Below are positions 1 through 11,483 of a stretch of 64,000 nucleotides of DNA, piece by piece; the first letter of the stretch is position 1, and each line of letters begins with the position of its first letter. The position numbers and the translations under genes are program-made. The notes below the pieces were generated by a model. That model was not told the origin of the DNA and did no database searches. It saw only the letters and a program-made list of their open reading frames with translations. The stretch spans positions 195,121,741 through 195,185,740 of the forward strand of contig CM041465.1 of the NCBI GenBank assembly GCA_023213395.1, given 5' to 3'. The stretch comes from Cycas panzhihuaensis (lineage: Eukaryota > Cycadophyta).

Positions 1-760
1 ATCAATAGTCATTTCAAATTCTTAAACTCTCTCATGCATGCATCGTTCCACTCAAAAGGAACATCTTTTTAAAGCCAACTATGTAAAGGAGAAACTATTT
101 TGCTAGAATCTTTAATAAAAAATTTATAATAGCCTACATGCCCTAGAAATCCTCTTAATTCATTAAGTATTTTAGGTAAAGGAAGTTGTTAAATTGCCTT
201 GATTTTTCTTGGATCAATTCTAGTTCCCATTTCTAAAATGATATGCTCTAATACAAGGCCTTTTTATACCATCAGCTTGCTTTTGTCACTACTTAAACAA
301 AGATTTGTTTGCTTGCACCTTTGGAATATTTGAACTAATCTTTCAATTTCCTCCTCTAATGTGTCAACATAGATTGAAAATTCATCCATGGAAACTTCAA
401 GAAACTCATGGATAAAGTTAAAGAATATACCAATTACTGGCCATTAAAAAATTGATGGTATATTACAAATTCCAAAAGGTAGCAGTTTGTATGTAAAGGT
501 CACCCATGAGCATGTAAAATTGGTTTTATCTTGGTCCTATGGGGCGATTAGTATCTAGTTATAACAAAAATACCCTTCAAGGAAAGAAAATTATTTTTTT
601 CTTACAAGTTTATCCAACAGCTGATTGATAAAAGGAATAGGAAAATTATTTTTCCTCATTGCCTTATTCAATTATCTATAGTGATAATAAATTCTCAGCT
701 TTCCTCCTTTTTGGGGGACCACCACCAAAGGAGAAACCTATTTATTATTAAAAATGAGAT
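1..760 (-). pseudogene. J reverse transcriptase (gypsy), degenerate
   Basis: On the minus strand, the palm region starts near 720 with VVPQKGGKLRIYYHYR, matching the gypsy VVPKKGG...DYR block. Near 400 follows the active-site block SMDEFSIYVDTLEEEIERL, and then CKQTNLCLSSDKSKLMV (family: CEETNLVLNWEKCHFMV). Near 200 comes RGFLGHVGYYKFFIKDSSKI, the conserved RT thumb block, and the window ends in the RT-RNase H linker. The second catalytic aspartate of the FMDD box is now glutamate (MDE), and stops occur throughout, so the enzyme is dead. Confidence 0.8.
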
Positions 761-1593
761 AAATAAATTAGGTATCCAACAACTTCTTCAACTCTTCTTT
801 GATGAATTATAGCTTGTTTAGATTAAGTCACCTTTATTGTTGTCTCACTAGAAAATTGCCATCTTCCATAAAGATATAATGCTAACACAATGAAGGATTA
901 TTTCCCTTCAAATCCTCATACAACCAAGTAAACACATCCAAAAATGGGGTGAGTGCATTTCATATCCTTGTTCTTCCTTTATGCACCCAATTCCAATGTG
1001 TAATGTTTTATTTTCTATGGAAACCATTAGGCATGTCTTTATCTCCTCATTATCATTCTTAATCATAACCTCTATTTCTGTTTCAATGGTGCACAGAGAT
1101 ACAACTTCTTTGCTAACTCTAATTGCTTGGCTATTAATGTCTAGTACATCAAATGCTTCCTACCCTACTTCTACATCTATCTAAGCCAACAATGTTTCTA
1201 TCTACTCACCCATGCTCGAGTGTTGCACATCGTATCTACGTCATTATATTTTATTATTAGAAACTTGTATCCATCAAGGTCTTCATCTTCATCATCAAAA
1301 TCAACCCATTCCAATTCCTTATGATCTTGTGTTACCTCTAATATTACTGGAGGTGCTACTGCAAAAAGAGACAATTCATGTATGTTCACCATTGCTTATT
1401 ATCATTTTTCCTAATCAAGATGCAATCATTGCATTAGTTATTGTAGACTAAAGTCAACCCAAAATGATTAGGTAAACCTTCAACATCCTCCTTAGGTTGG
1501 ACTACCATAAAGTACATTAGAAAATTCTAGTTGCAAACTTGGACAAAAATGTTCATTAAAAACCATTACCATGCAAAGCACTGTATGGGTTGG

Positions 1594-1800
1594 TCACATA
1601 CCTTTGAGGTTGAGATATTGCATTGTTCCCAATGTCATCAAATGCATTCCCACTCCTAAATCAACTAGTGTTTGTTTTAATTTGATCCCTTCAATTATGA
1701 TGTCGACCTCTCGGCTACCTAAATCACCATATTTCACTGATGACTTCTTACCTTGAATTACATTAGCTATCATCCCAACCAAAGTAATTGACTTTAGTTC
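1594..1800 (-). pseudogene. J retropepsin-like protease, degenerate
   Basis: The minus frame at 1782-1594 reads GDLGSREVDIIIEGIKL and then LVDLGVGMHLMTLGTMQYL. This matches the Athila/Ogre protease layout, in which a DLGAS-type box (D-L-G instead of the usual D-S-G) is followed by a hydrophobic stretch ending in MPLS. The family role is to cut the Gag-Pol polyprotein. The segment is open for only about 60 codons, between RT and gag as expected. Confidence 0.6.
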
Positions 1801-2799
1801 CTACTTCTTTTTGTTCTTCAAGCCCAAGCATAGATCCTTCACATACTTTGCATAGATTGGGGTATCTGAAATGGCCTAAAGAAATTGCATACAAATTTAT
1901 ACATTCTCAAGTCCTTACTTAAAATCATAGGAATTAAGGTTCCTACTAGATTTCTTGATTCAATTGGGCAAGATATGGCACATGCTTATCTATCATGGTC
2001 TACTTCTCTACATCTTGTTGATCTACAACATGCTTTAGTGCCATGTCTCCTTGCTCTTCTTCAACATATTGCTGCAATGGTTGCATCATCGGTATCTTCC
2101 CCAATCTTCGCTTTTCTAGCCTGAGAACCTCTTGTAATTGTGTGCCAAAATAAGTCTAAATCCCATCACAGTGAACAATTTCACTAATCTGCACTAGTGG
2201 CCAATTTTGTATTATTTATTGTTGTCATTTTGTAGAGCAAATATTGGATCCATACTATTGGGTGGGGCATTATAATTTAGCAAAGCTTCTTTACCAAAAT
2301 TTTGATCCATATTAGCATGAACTTCTTGTCTCATGAATCTATTTTGTGAATTTAATTAAGCATTAAATGGCTATTAAAAATTATAAAGGAATTATTGTTG
2401 CAAAATTTGAGGACCCTACTCTTGGCCTTAAAATGAATTATATACAAAATAACATAGATTTTAAGAAAATAAATAAGGAACATTTTGCCCACATATACAA
2501 AAATTCCCAAATCCATATAAATATGATAGTTATGAAACAAAAAAGTATGTATTTTCTTGCAAGAAACAAGAGTCTAGAAGATCATTTACATATCCTTGAG
2601 GTGGTGGATTTTGTAGATCAAATGGGTACATTCTATAATGAAATTATTACAATCTTCCTTGTCCTTGAAATCCTAGCCACTACCATCCCATTGGTCTTCT
2701 CTAGTTTTAGACAAATGTAGCATATGTTGCTTCTTCCTCCAATCCTACAACCTCTTCTTCTTATTGCATGTTATAATTTTGTCTTATTGCCAAAGGAGA

Positions 2800-3760
2800 T
2801 TTGCTTTGCTCTTCTTTCTGTTATATCTCCAAGTAGGTATGTTGCTCTGCCATAGCAGAGAGTATTTCTTGCTTTACATCTCCTAATGCATTCTTTAACT
2901 CCACCCTTGAAGTTGAGCCTGCAACAGATTCACTATTAATAGCATAAACTTTATTTATTCTAATAACTCCAATCCCCCATCTTCTCATGGTTTTATTGTA
3001 TTTAACACATAAAGCCTTTAAAGTTTTAAATGGAATCGTTGCAAACTTGGTTGCCCCTAATATCTCCAACCACATACACAAAACATCATTCAATCCAACC
3101 AAGATTTTTTTTTTTTTTTTGTACTTTATGGATGCCCATGGTTCAAACAACACTAGAATAAATACTCCATCCTCTTGATGTATTTTTCCACTAATTCATC
3201 CTCCCTTTGTTTTATCCACAAATTTTGGGTTCTCAAGTATTTATCTTACTGAAAATCATTGTATTTATTTTTTAGAAACAACTCCTTTATTTCCTTCCAT
3301 TAATGAATGGAACTAACAGAGGTCATCATAAACCATCTAATTGCATTGTCCTTTAATGTGGATAGGAACAACTTCAGTCATTAGGCATCTAATTAATAGT
3401 CACAGCTTTTTGACAAAACACATTAAACTCAAAAAGGAAGACTTCTAGGTCTTCAAATTTCTTAGCATGGAACTATGGCAATTTGTTCAGGGTCCCCTTC
3501 ACCTATTCGAATGAATCTTCTTGCTCAAATGCAATTGGGAACCCAATACCTTGCACTTCATTCTTACAGTCTTCAACTAGAGCTTATTCATAAAGTTTCT
3601 TACTTATTCATTCCAAACTAGGACTACTTCCCTATTTCTTCTTTGGGCTCTGCTAGAATGAATAAAAACACTCTACTGCCAACCCTTCCCACTACGTTTG
3701 AATGCAAGTCGATCATTCACAAATATTTTAAAATTTTTAATGCTTATTTCTTTTCCTACA
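2800..3760 (-). pseudogene. J gag (retrotrans_gag type), degenerate
   Basis: On the minus strand about 3360-3190 reads KDNAIRWFMMTSVSSIH and then WKEIKELFLKNKYN. This is the retrotrans_gag core (KDxAxxWxxxLPxGSIxTWxELxxxFLxKFF). Downstream, 3153-2821 stays open for 110 codons with a helical, charged sequence typical of the C-terminal part of plant gypsy Gag. The family function is assembly of the virus-like particle. A T-rich run near 3106-3120 and several stops break it. Confidence 0.65.
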
Positions 3761-3785
3761 CAATCTATGGGCTTTGATCGCCAAG

Positions 3786-3804
3786 TCCCCTAGCAATGAC
3801 ACCA
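3786..3804 (-). other. J primer-binding site, tRNA-Asp type
   Basis: The minus strand reads TGGTGTCATTGCTAGGGGA. This is the Athila-type site complementary to the 3' end of tRNA-Asp (TGGCGCCGTTGCCGGGGA), with a few C-to-T-like changes. It lies three bases inside the LTR end, as expected for the minus-strand primer. It is the clearest evidence for the Athila/Tat assignment. Confidence 0.75.
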
Positions 3805-3807
3805 AAA

Positions 3808-4407
3808 TGATCCATCTCAAAGTGGTTCTACAAGTTCAATAAAGCTCCATAGAAACCCAATGAGAAAATCATGTCAACCCGAAGGTATGCAAGCTTATGA
3901 ATTCATAGGTTAAGAAATCACCAAACTAAGGGTATATAACAATAATTAGATTTTACTAAATTGTCATATCTATTAGCTCTCCATTCACACAATCTTGTAA
4001 TACACCCTATATAGAAGTAATAGCCCAATAAGCAAAATCAGTAAGAAACTCACTAATGTATAGGGATGCCATCTCGTAGTGTTGCCCCTATAGTTCGCAA
4101 CACTTCCCTCTCATCCTCAACAATGGTGCAAAGGTTTGTATAAGATAGGCCAAGTAGGCACACAAACATAAAAGAAAAGGCAACCAACAACTTCTGAAAA
4201 ATCCCTTCTATATGTTTCATTGGTAATGAGAAAAATATTTATACATGGCTTGGTAAGTTTTGACAATTGACCATAGTTCTTGGCAGGTTGTCATTACTAA
4301 AAAATAATGTCTTAATCTAATCACATGCTTGCAGCCAGTTGTTAATAGTTCATTAGTAACTATTGAGTTAGTACATCAAAAATGTAGATAACTTGGGAGT
4401 TACGACA
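3808..4407 (-). repeat. J 5' LTR
   Basis: The inner edge is fixed by the adjacent primer site: the minus LTR ends in ...GATCA just before it. The outer edge is placed at the minus-strand start TGTCGTAACTCCC (4407), giving a 600-bp LTR. That edge is an inference, because no second copy is visible in the window. A TATA-like box lies in the middle (4236-4244). Confidence 0.55.
4236..4244 (-). promoter_or_regulatory. J LTR TATA-like box
   Basis: The minus strand reads GTATAAATA about 165 bases inside the LTR's outer end, a plausible core promoter for element transcription. The call rests on sequence pattern and position only. Confidence 0.35.
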
Positions 4408-4550
4408 CTATACCAAATATATCAAAATGTTACCATAATAGGCATTTTTCCCATGACAAAAATTTATAGTATTTTAGAACTAATGCTTATAAGAGTTCCT
4501 ATAGCATATAAAATTATCATGAAAGAAAGTAAAGATGGTCAATTCGAAGG

Positions 4551-4737
4551 ATGATGAAGATCAAAATAGGTCTCATTAGTAAGAATCTAGTCTTTCATAC
4601 TAGAACCAAATATATAAAGGTCGTTTATCACTTCATTTCAAAAAATTTACAAAACAAAGAGATAAAGTTGATCTATTATCCAAGTGAAAAGAAGTTAACA
4701 AACATCTACACCAAATCACTAAGAAATTGTAAGTTTT
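4551..4737 (+). pseudogene. Fragment K: Ty1/copia RNase H C-terminus
   Basis: The 62-codon frame reads SKNLVFHTRTKYIKVVYHFI near its start and IYTKSLRNCKF at its end. This is the copia RNase H tail (SKNPVFHxRTKHIxxxYHFIRE...DIFTKPL). It is the only recognisable part of this copia element. No LTR pair was identified around it, so it is an orphan fragment between elements J and E. A purine-rich stretch at about 4760-4775 could be its former polypurine tract. Confidence 0.7.
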
Positions 4738-5381
4738 AGTATTTTTGAAGAAAATTTGGATTGAGGAAAAAAGAGTAAATATTTTGGGTTGATTTTAAGA
4801 ATAATTTTTACTCTTAGTTGTAATATTCCTATTAGAACTTAGAATGTTAAAATTTAGGAAGTTGGTATAAGGGTCCTACATGTTTGACATTTGTCACTCA
4901 TATTATATTCATTTTAAATCTCTATACCATACCCCTCTTGCATTGCCAAAAAATAAAGACCATTTCTCCTTTTAAGCTCTAACTTATTTCGCTAAGAACA
5001 TCTTTCAAGATATGACCACAAATGAAGGTGGTGTTGTTATAGAGAAGGAACCTTCTTAATAAAAAATAATTTTAGTCAAAATATTGAAGAGGTCTAACTC
5101 GTAAAAACATGGTCGAAAGAATAAGGATAAATGATGATGTCCCCAAAGTTCTTTGTCTTTAAGAAATAAGAGATGTAGACTTCAAATTACAAAATGTATT
5201 ATAAGTAATTTTGCTTCGTGTCCCTTACCTTTTGCACCACACATCATAGAAAATATGGCATTGCCACACTTTCACACCTTGTTCTACAAATGTTTATTGT
5301 AAATTAGTGACCTAACCCCATAAACAAAGCTCCTTCGATATCATTAAATGTCAATATTATTATTTCATGTAATTGCCAATA
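4738..5381. other. AT-rich spacer, no gene seen
   Basis: No coding similarity was recognised. Part of it may be the decayed 3' LTR of fragment K, because LTR sequence should follow copia RNase H, but no boundaries can be drawn. Its right end (5382-5386, cttat) is the left target-site duplication of element E. Confidence 0.5.
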
Positions 5382-5386
5382 CTTAT

Positions 5387-5837
5387 TATTAGAGAGAGTT
5401 ACAAAATAAATGTATGTCAAACACAAATAAAATCAAACACAGTACACAATATCTGGCAAGTGGAAAACCCTTTTAGGGGATAAAAAACCACCTCATAAAT
5501 AATAATTGTATAATATCAAATAATTTACAAATACAAAAAAATAATTTGAATAAGAGGATCTCATCCTCTCTCAGATTAATGTCTGCCAACCAGACCAAAC
5601 AACCCTACATAGCCACCACCCAATCAAACAAACTAGACTATGCTAACTTACCTTGACCAACCTCCTAAAATGTAGGAGGAAATATTTAAGAGAATGAAGG
5701 TTCATTAAAAATAGGCGGTTGTCCATTTCAACAAACTACATAATTAATAAAATAACAGTAATAAAAGTTAACATTTAATATTTTTAATATTATTAAAATG
5801 AACCTTAAAGCTAACATTAATAATAATAATTCTAACA
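5387..5837 (-). repeat. E 3' LTR
   Basis: This 451-bp copy matches 38446-38876. On the minus strand it starts TGTTAGAATTATT and ends at a mutated terminus (TA for CA). It is preceded by a polypurine tract. Confidence 0.93.
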
Positions 5838-5846
5838 TCCCCCTTT
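5838..5846 (-). other. E polypurine tract
   Basis: The minus strand reads AAAGGGGGA directly before the LTR's TGTTAG. This is the expected plus-strand primer position. Confidence 0.85.
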
Positions 5847-5947
5847 AATATTAGTTCTTTATACAATAAATGGTATATGGAAGATAAAAGAAGACTTCAA
5901 CACGATGATCCCCCTTTGATGAAGACTTCTTCAATCTTCAATAGATC

Positions 5948-6400
5948 TTAAAGTTTAACAAACTTTGCTTCTGTTAATGATTTTGTAAGGATATCTATAA
6001 TCTGTAAATCAGCAAGACAATAAAATAAGTTAATACTATTATCATTCACAAAACTACGTATAAAATATTGATGTAATTCTATGTGTTTTATCCTAGAATG
6101 TGTAATATGATTAGTAGCAATAGATATCGCATCTTGATTATCAATATTAATTTTGATAGAAGAGTTTAGAAACAAATATAATTCATTTAATAGAGATTTT
6201 ATCCAAAGTGATTCTTTACTAACTTCAACAAGTGCTCAATATTTAGCTTTAGTTGTGGATAATGCTAATGCTTGTATTTTCTAACTAGACCAAGTGATTG
6301 GTGAAGAGTCTAGAAAGAAAATATAATCAGCTATTGATTTGCGATCATCAAAGTCTCCTACCCAACCTGAATCTGTATAACCTGTCAATGTCAAGTTAGT
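5948..6400 (-). pseudogene. E RNase H, degenerate
   Basis: The minus frame 6175-5948 contains INIDNQDAISIATNHITHSR, then IKHIELHQYFIRSF, and ends with ILTKSLTEAKFVKL. This is the C-terminal copia RNase H block with the CDNQSAI-like aspartate kept. The upstream part (about 6400-6240) shows the YTDSGW...GDFDD-type sequence with stops. The family role is removal of the RNA template during reverse transcription. Confidence 0.8.
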
Positions 6401-6429
6401 AGTGTAAAAATTATATGTTAGGCCATAGA

Positions 6430-7390
6430 ATATTGTACCTTATAAATATCATAAAATCTGCTTGGTTGCTTTCCAATTTGATTTGTGAGACATTTGCATA
6501 TATCTGGAACACAAAGCAATAACATAGGATATATCTAGGTGTGTATGGGTTAAGTAAATTAAACTACCTATCAATTGACGATATAATGTAGGGTTAGAAG
6601 GTGAAGATGAATAATCAACTATTAATTTTACACTTGATTGTAGAGGTGTAGGAGTTGGCTTGCCATTATCCATATTGAATATTTTTATTAGTTCAATAAT
6701 ATATTTTGGTTGAGAAATAGTTATTTTTTGCTCTGATTGACAAATTTGTAAACCTAAAAGTAATATAATAGACTTAAGTCTATCATTTCAAACTTATTCA
6801 TCAAAATTGATTTTAACTAAAGAATATGAGAAAGTAAGGAACCAATTATTATTATGTCATCTACATAGAAAATTAAAATGATGATATTATTATCTTGTCT
6901 TTTAAAGTAAAGATATAGATTATTAATACACTTAGTGTATCTATTTTGTAGAAGATAATCATTATTTTTTATATACCAAACTCAAGGAGCTTGTTTTAGA
7001 CCACATAAAGATTTTTTTAATTTATAAACAAGATTAAGATTATCTATGAAACTAGGAGGTTGTTTCATACAAATTTTCTTTTTAAGGTCACTATTTAGAA
7101 AGGTACTTTTGATGTCCATTTGATAAATCTACCAACTAAATTTTGTTGCTAAAGCTATGATAGTTTTAATGGTATTCATCTTAGCAATAAGGGCAAAGGT
7201 TTTGGTATAGTTAATACTGTCAATTTATGAAAAAACTTTGTCTACTAAAAGAGCCTTGTGTTTTTTGAACTACTCCTTCTGAATTGAACTTAGTTTGATA
7301 GACCCATTTGCAGTCTACCAAGTTCTTACTAAGAGGTAAGGGGACTAATTTCCAAGTTGAATTTTTCTTGAGAGCGTTAATTTTAGCTTA
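6430..7390 (-). pseudogene. E reverse transcriptase (copia), degenerate
   Basis: On the minus strand the N-terminal block near 7380-7270 reads ALKKNSTWKLVPLPLSKN followed by CKWVYQTKFNSEG. The active-site box FYVDDIIII is intact at about 6870-6845. The C-terminal block at 6673-6449 reads TLYRQLIGSLIYLTHTHLD. Reading frame changes and stops separate these blocks, so only the chemistry-determining YVDD residues are preserved, not a usable frame. Confidence 0.85.
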
Positions 7391-8900
7391 CATTGTTTGT
7401 TTCCATATTAGATTGATACTTGTTTGTTTAAATATTTTTGGATGATCATTAACCATAACTTTGACCATTAGAGCAAAATTTGCTTGAAACTTTTGCGAAT
7501 GAATTTTTTTGGTATCCGAAGAATTACCAACATCAGAATTAATATCATAAAGAGTTTTTTGAGCCCAAATATGTTGTTTACTGTTATTAGTAAGTAGTTC
7601 TGAAGAAGTTGGCTGGCTGAAAGGAGTAGGTTCAGATACAATAGGTTCAGTTAAAGTCCAATTTTGGACTTGAGTGGACAAAGATTCAATAGTTTCATGG
7701 TCAGTTTGTTTGTCCAAGGGGTCAACTAAGTATTAATTAATAGGTTTTTAATAGATAGTTCAATATAAGAAGTTTTTTATGAAGAACCTTCTTCATCAAA
7801 TACAACATCATGCAAGATTGAAATCTTATGCGTGGTTGGATTTAAAAGTTTGTATGCTTTACTTTCTTCGTTGTAACCAACGAAGATGTGTTTGAAACTT
7901 TTAGGATTAAGTTTCTTTTATTTTTCTTTGGGAATATACCCTCAGGCAATGCTTCTAAATATTCTTAAATACTTAACAGAATGGGTTACAATCAAACCAT
8001 TTATGTTCTAACATAATATTATGAAGAAATTTGCATGGTAAGTGATTTAATAGATAGTTGGAGTAAGCAATAACTTCTGCCCACAAATTTAGGTCAAGAC
8101 CTTCCGCATGTAATATGCATCTAATCATCTCAAGAACTATACGATTTTTGTATTCAGCAACACCATTTTGTTGAGGATTATATGCTACATAATGTTGAAA
8201 TTGTATCCCATGCTTCTTGCAATAAGTAGTAAATTTGTTATTTAGGTATTTTTTGGCATTATCGGATCTAAATATTTTGATTTTAGAGTTAGTTTGGTTT
8301 TTAACTAAAGTTTTAAACTCAACAAAGATATCAAATACTTGCTTCCTTATTTTAAATATTTATACCCAACACTTCCTATAGAAGTCATCGATGAAAGTAA
8401 CAAAATATCTACTTCTAGAGTATGGAGGTACTTGGAATGGATCACAAATATCAGAATGAACAAGTTCAAGTTGAGCTTTTACTAGAAAAGATGTTTGATA
8501 TAGGAAAGGGTCCATGTGTTATTTGTCTGTTACGTAAGCTTCACAAACTCCATAAACAGTGGTTAGGGGGGATAAGCCATGAACTATATCATGCTTACTC
8601 ATGTACTGGAGTTTGCTATAACTTATATGACCAAACTGAATATGCCACAACTTGTTGATTGGGTCAGATTTTACTATAAAGGCACTAAAGGTTTTTATTT
8701 GAGAATATTGAATGTTTGTTAGATTGTAAAGACCTATTTTATGATCAGTAGGTCCTGAAGCAATTGATTTGAACTTATTTAATGGTTCTTTAATAATAAA
8801 TTTATCCTTTTAGAATTCGACAATAAGGTCTTGCTAGCAAATTTGATATACTGAATGAAGATTAGGTAACAATCCAAGAATGTAGAATACGTCCTTGATC
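7388..8900 (-). pseudogene. E integrase and integrase-RT linker, degenerate
   Basis: On the minus strand the catalytic core's last block is visible near 8200-8050, with a YNPQQNGVAE-like stretch and then MIRCILHAEGLDLNLWAEVI. The 109-codon frame 7717-7388 is the hydrophilic, Ser/Thr-rich linker leading into RT. The GAG-pre-integrase region lies near 8650-8560. The enzyme inserts the cDNA into the host genome; this copy has many stops. Confidence 0.75.
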
Positions 8901-8989
8901 GAACCATCTTTCAAAGAAATATCACATGTTCCTTTGACTTTAAATTAAGATCCACTCACAAAGGATATTTCTTCTTCAGAGTTTAGATC

Positions 8990-9075
8990 AGATTGATATG
9001 AAGTTGGGTATTCTTAGTGTCCTGTCATATGATGGGAAGCACCAGAGTCAAGTATCCACACAAGTGGTTGAGTGG
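8990..9075 (-). pseudogene. E aspartic protease motif
   Basis: The minus strand reads VWILDSGASHHMTGH. This is the intact copia protease active-site box (WILDSGASxHMT). The remainder of the domain is shifted. Confidence 0.75.
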
Positions 9076-9099
9076 ATAAGGCTAGGAAGACTGAAGTTG

Positions 9100-10115
9100 T
9101 GGTAGTTAAGGATTGGTTAGGTTTATGGAATCGAGTCTAGATCCTTTTAGAATCTTTCCATGCTTCTGATGCAATTTTATCTTTACAAACATCAATGGTG
9201 TGTCCTTTTTAATGGCAATAAGCACAACTGATGTTCTGATTATGATTTGAATTAACAGTATTCCATTTTTAGAATAATTGTTTGAAAGTATTCTATATTT
9301 TTTATGGTCCAGAATATTTGATATTTTGATGGAAATTATTTGAAGAAGAAGTAGAAGAAGAACCTCTATGAAGTTTTTGAAACTTTGGATGATTATTTTG
9401 GTAGTTGGTTTAGTGTTTAAATTGTTTGATAGCTTTGACTTAGAAAAAAAAGCTTGAGAAGGATCTTGTAGTTTTCCAGTTTGAATTAGCATAGTTTGAT
9501 GTTTAATTAGTTAATTTGTTAACTAATTAAAGGTTATTGGCAGATATCTAGTCCACTACCTAACAACTTTGAAAAGATTGAAATGTTTTGGGAGTTTATT
9601 AATTGCTAGACAGATAAGTATGTCATCCTCTTTTGCATGTGTAATAGTGACTACTTTATCACCTACTTTTATGAAAGATTTTATATAATTTTCTAGGTTT
9701 TTATTTATGAGTTACATTTTCGATAAGAAATCAACTTTAGGAAAATCTTCATAATTTAGATCATACATTCATTATTCTATGATAGCTAACCTTTGAGTAT
9801 CAACCTTATTATATTCTTCCTTAAATGAATTCCAGACAGTAGCTAGATCATCTGTATCAGAGAAATGTTGACTTATGTTTGGAAAGAGAGAGGTTAGGAT
9901 GGTGCCTAGGACTCCATCATAATTCATCAGATAAACTATATAGGCTTCTGATTTTTTGTCTATAGGTTTTGCAAACTCTCCTGTGACATATCACTACAAC
10001 GTTTGTTACTTTAGGTGGTGAGATATATAAGTTTTTCAGTTAGCATAATTAGAGCCAGTTAAAACTGAAATTGATGTATAATAGGTTATTCCTGGCATGA
10101 GTGTCATTTTAGAAA
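9100..10115 (-). pseudogene. E gag with zinc knuckle, degenerate
   Basis: On the minus strand, gag begins near 10110 with MTLMPGITYYTSISVLTGSN and a YANxKTYISHHLK block, the copia gag start. Near 9900-9790 comes FSDTDDLATVWNSFKEEY. The zinc knuckle lies at about 9228-9188 as CAYCH-stop-KGHTIDVC (spacing C-x2-C-x4-H-x4-C), with one residue replaced by a stop. Gag forms the particle and binds the RNA. Confidence 0.8.
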
Positions 10116-10472
10116 AAACCGATGACTTAAAACCTCTTTGATAAAATGTTAAGGAGATGAAGTTATTTTTAAATTTTGTAGGTGAATCAAAGTAATTATG
10201 TTACGTAGATAAATTTATTAACATAAATATTAGTTTACCATTGATTAATAGATTTAAATGAGAAATAAACCCATTAATTTTTAATAAATAATGAACATTA
10301 AATATGAATTACCAATCAAGAGACATAAAATTATAACATTGAAAATTACTTGCCAATTAAGAAATTTTTAATGAAAGTAAACGTTGGATATATTTTTTTT
10401 TTTTTAATTTAAAAACTTGTAATATTACCAATCAAGAAATATATAATTTAATAAAAATAAACTTACAACATT
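10116..10472 (-). other. E leader, inner segment
   Basis: Very AT-rich, non-coding, between gag and the A insertion. It continues at 36759 beyond element A. The last five bases (10468-10472, acatt) are the left target duplication of A. Confidence 0.7.
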
Positions 10473-10794
10473 TGTTGGGTTAATGCTTATCATATGAGCC
10501 CACCTTAGAGTATGCACCGCACAAGCCTTCAAGGTAAGTTAGGTAAGATTTATTTAATGTTGCACATTATTTTATATTAATTTGAATTAGAGGTTGAGGA
10601 GGTTTCCCTCCTCCCTCAAAAGTATATATTTCATGGGATCATCTCCTCAGGTGTTCATCAACACCACCTCTTCAAAAAAAAATTGTGTATTCTCAACAAA
10701 TATGGGTTAATAAAAATGATATTGCGCATGCTTTACAATATGGATTAAGTTGTTTACCTTTACTATTCTGCTCTACATCTCCATTAAACCTACA
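10473..10794 (+). repeat. A 5' LTR
   Basis: It starts TGTTGGGTTAATG and ends CCTACA. It matches 36432-36753 across its full 322 bp, and more weakly the LTRs of D (shared blocks TTAATGTTCATCA and GAGGTTTCCCTCCTCC). Confidence 0.93.
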
Positions 10795-10796
10795 TT

Positions 10797-10808
10797 TGGT
10801 ATCAAAGC
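10797..10808 (+). other. A primer-binding site, tRNA-iMet type
   Basis: TGGTATCAAAGC lies two bases inside the 5' LTR and matches the common plant TGGTATCAGAGC site (complement of initiator tRNA-Met) with one change. Confidence 0.85.
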
Positions 10809-11130
10809 TTAGATTCAGCTTCATTTAGTATCAGAGTGCTACACTCTTGCTCAATTATATCATGGCTCGGCTACGTTGGTTTGATTTCATTATATATTAC
10901 ATTAAAGTTCAACTTTATACATTCTAAAGTTATTTCATTTAATTTTTTCAATTTACATTTTATTTCACATTTTATTTTTTAGACGACTTGATAGCTTTGA
11001 TTTGACAGCCTTGTGCATCAGATCCAATGCTCAAAACCTATGCATATAGCTACTCATTGTGATCCTTGCTAAACCAATGAGCTAGTAAAAGAAACCATTT
11101 GGTTTTTTATTAATTATACAGTGTGATATT
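10809..11130 (+). other. A internal segment 1, non-coding
   Basis: It aligns with D around 28985-29140 (shared GACTTGATA...CGATCC-like block and AGAAACCATT). D carries roughly 1 kb more leader before this point, so A has an internal deletion or D a longer 5' region. The final atatt (11126-11130) is the left target duplication of B. Confidence 0.75.
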
Positions 11131-11469
11131 TGATGGAGCTGAAGGAGCAGAGTGAGACTTTAGAACGAGAGCAATTTGAGTATAACAGTGATTTCCAATA
11201 ATTGGCAGTGTTGATAAACACTTGGCAGGTATTCATGTCTCTTAAATAATGAATTTCAGGGAGGTGTCGAGCGCCATCATCCTAGCTGCACATTAACCAA
11301 TGTAAATTCAAAATATATTAAAAAATTAACAGTAATACGTACCTCAAGAGAGTGGTGTTAGGTCTAAGCGGCTGTTAAGTGGCTCAAGGTGCCCTAGGGG
11401 CCCTCAAAGGTGGCCTTGAGGGGCCCTAAGTGCTCAGATGCACTTAGCACATTGTGATTATTCCCAATA
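11131..11469 (-). repeat. B 3' LTR
   Basis: It matches 20029-20367. On minus it starts at a mutated terminus (TATTGGGAATAATC, TA for TG) and ends CATCA. Confidence 0.93.
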
Positions 11470-11480
11470 TTCTCCCCCAT
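11470..11480 (-). other. B polypurine tract
   Basis: The minus strand reads ATGGGGGAGAA immediately before the 3' LTR. Confidence 0.85.
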
Positions 11481-11483
11481 AAG

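Larger units (their letters stand above)
1..4407 (-). mobile_element. Element J: Athila-like Ty3/gypsy retrotransposon, 5' part, cut by window edge
   Basis: Read on the minus strand, the order is LTR (3808-4407), primer-binding site (3786-3804), gag (about 3760-2800), aspartic protease (about 1800-1590) and reverse transcriptase (about 760-1). RNase H, integrase and the 3' LTR would lie left of base 1. The assignment to the Athila group rests on a primer site complementary to tRNA-Asp and on the RT core, where MDEFSIYVD stands for the family's FMDDFSVFG-type motif. Every domain is broken by stops and shifts. The far LTR is not visible, so neither age nor target duplication can be given. The Tat/Ogre group is the alternative. 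Confidence 0.8.
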
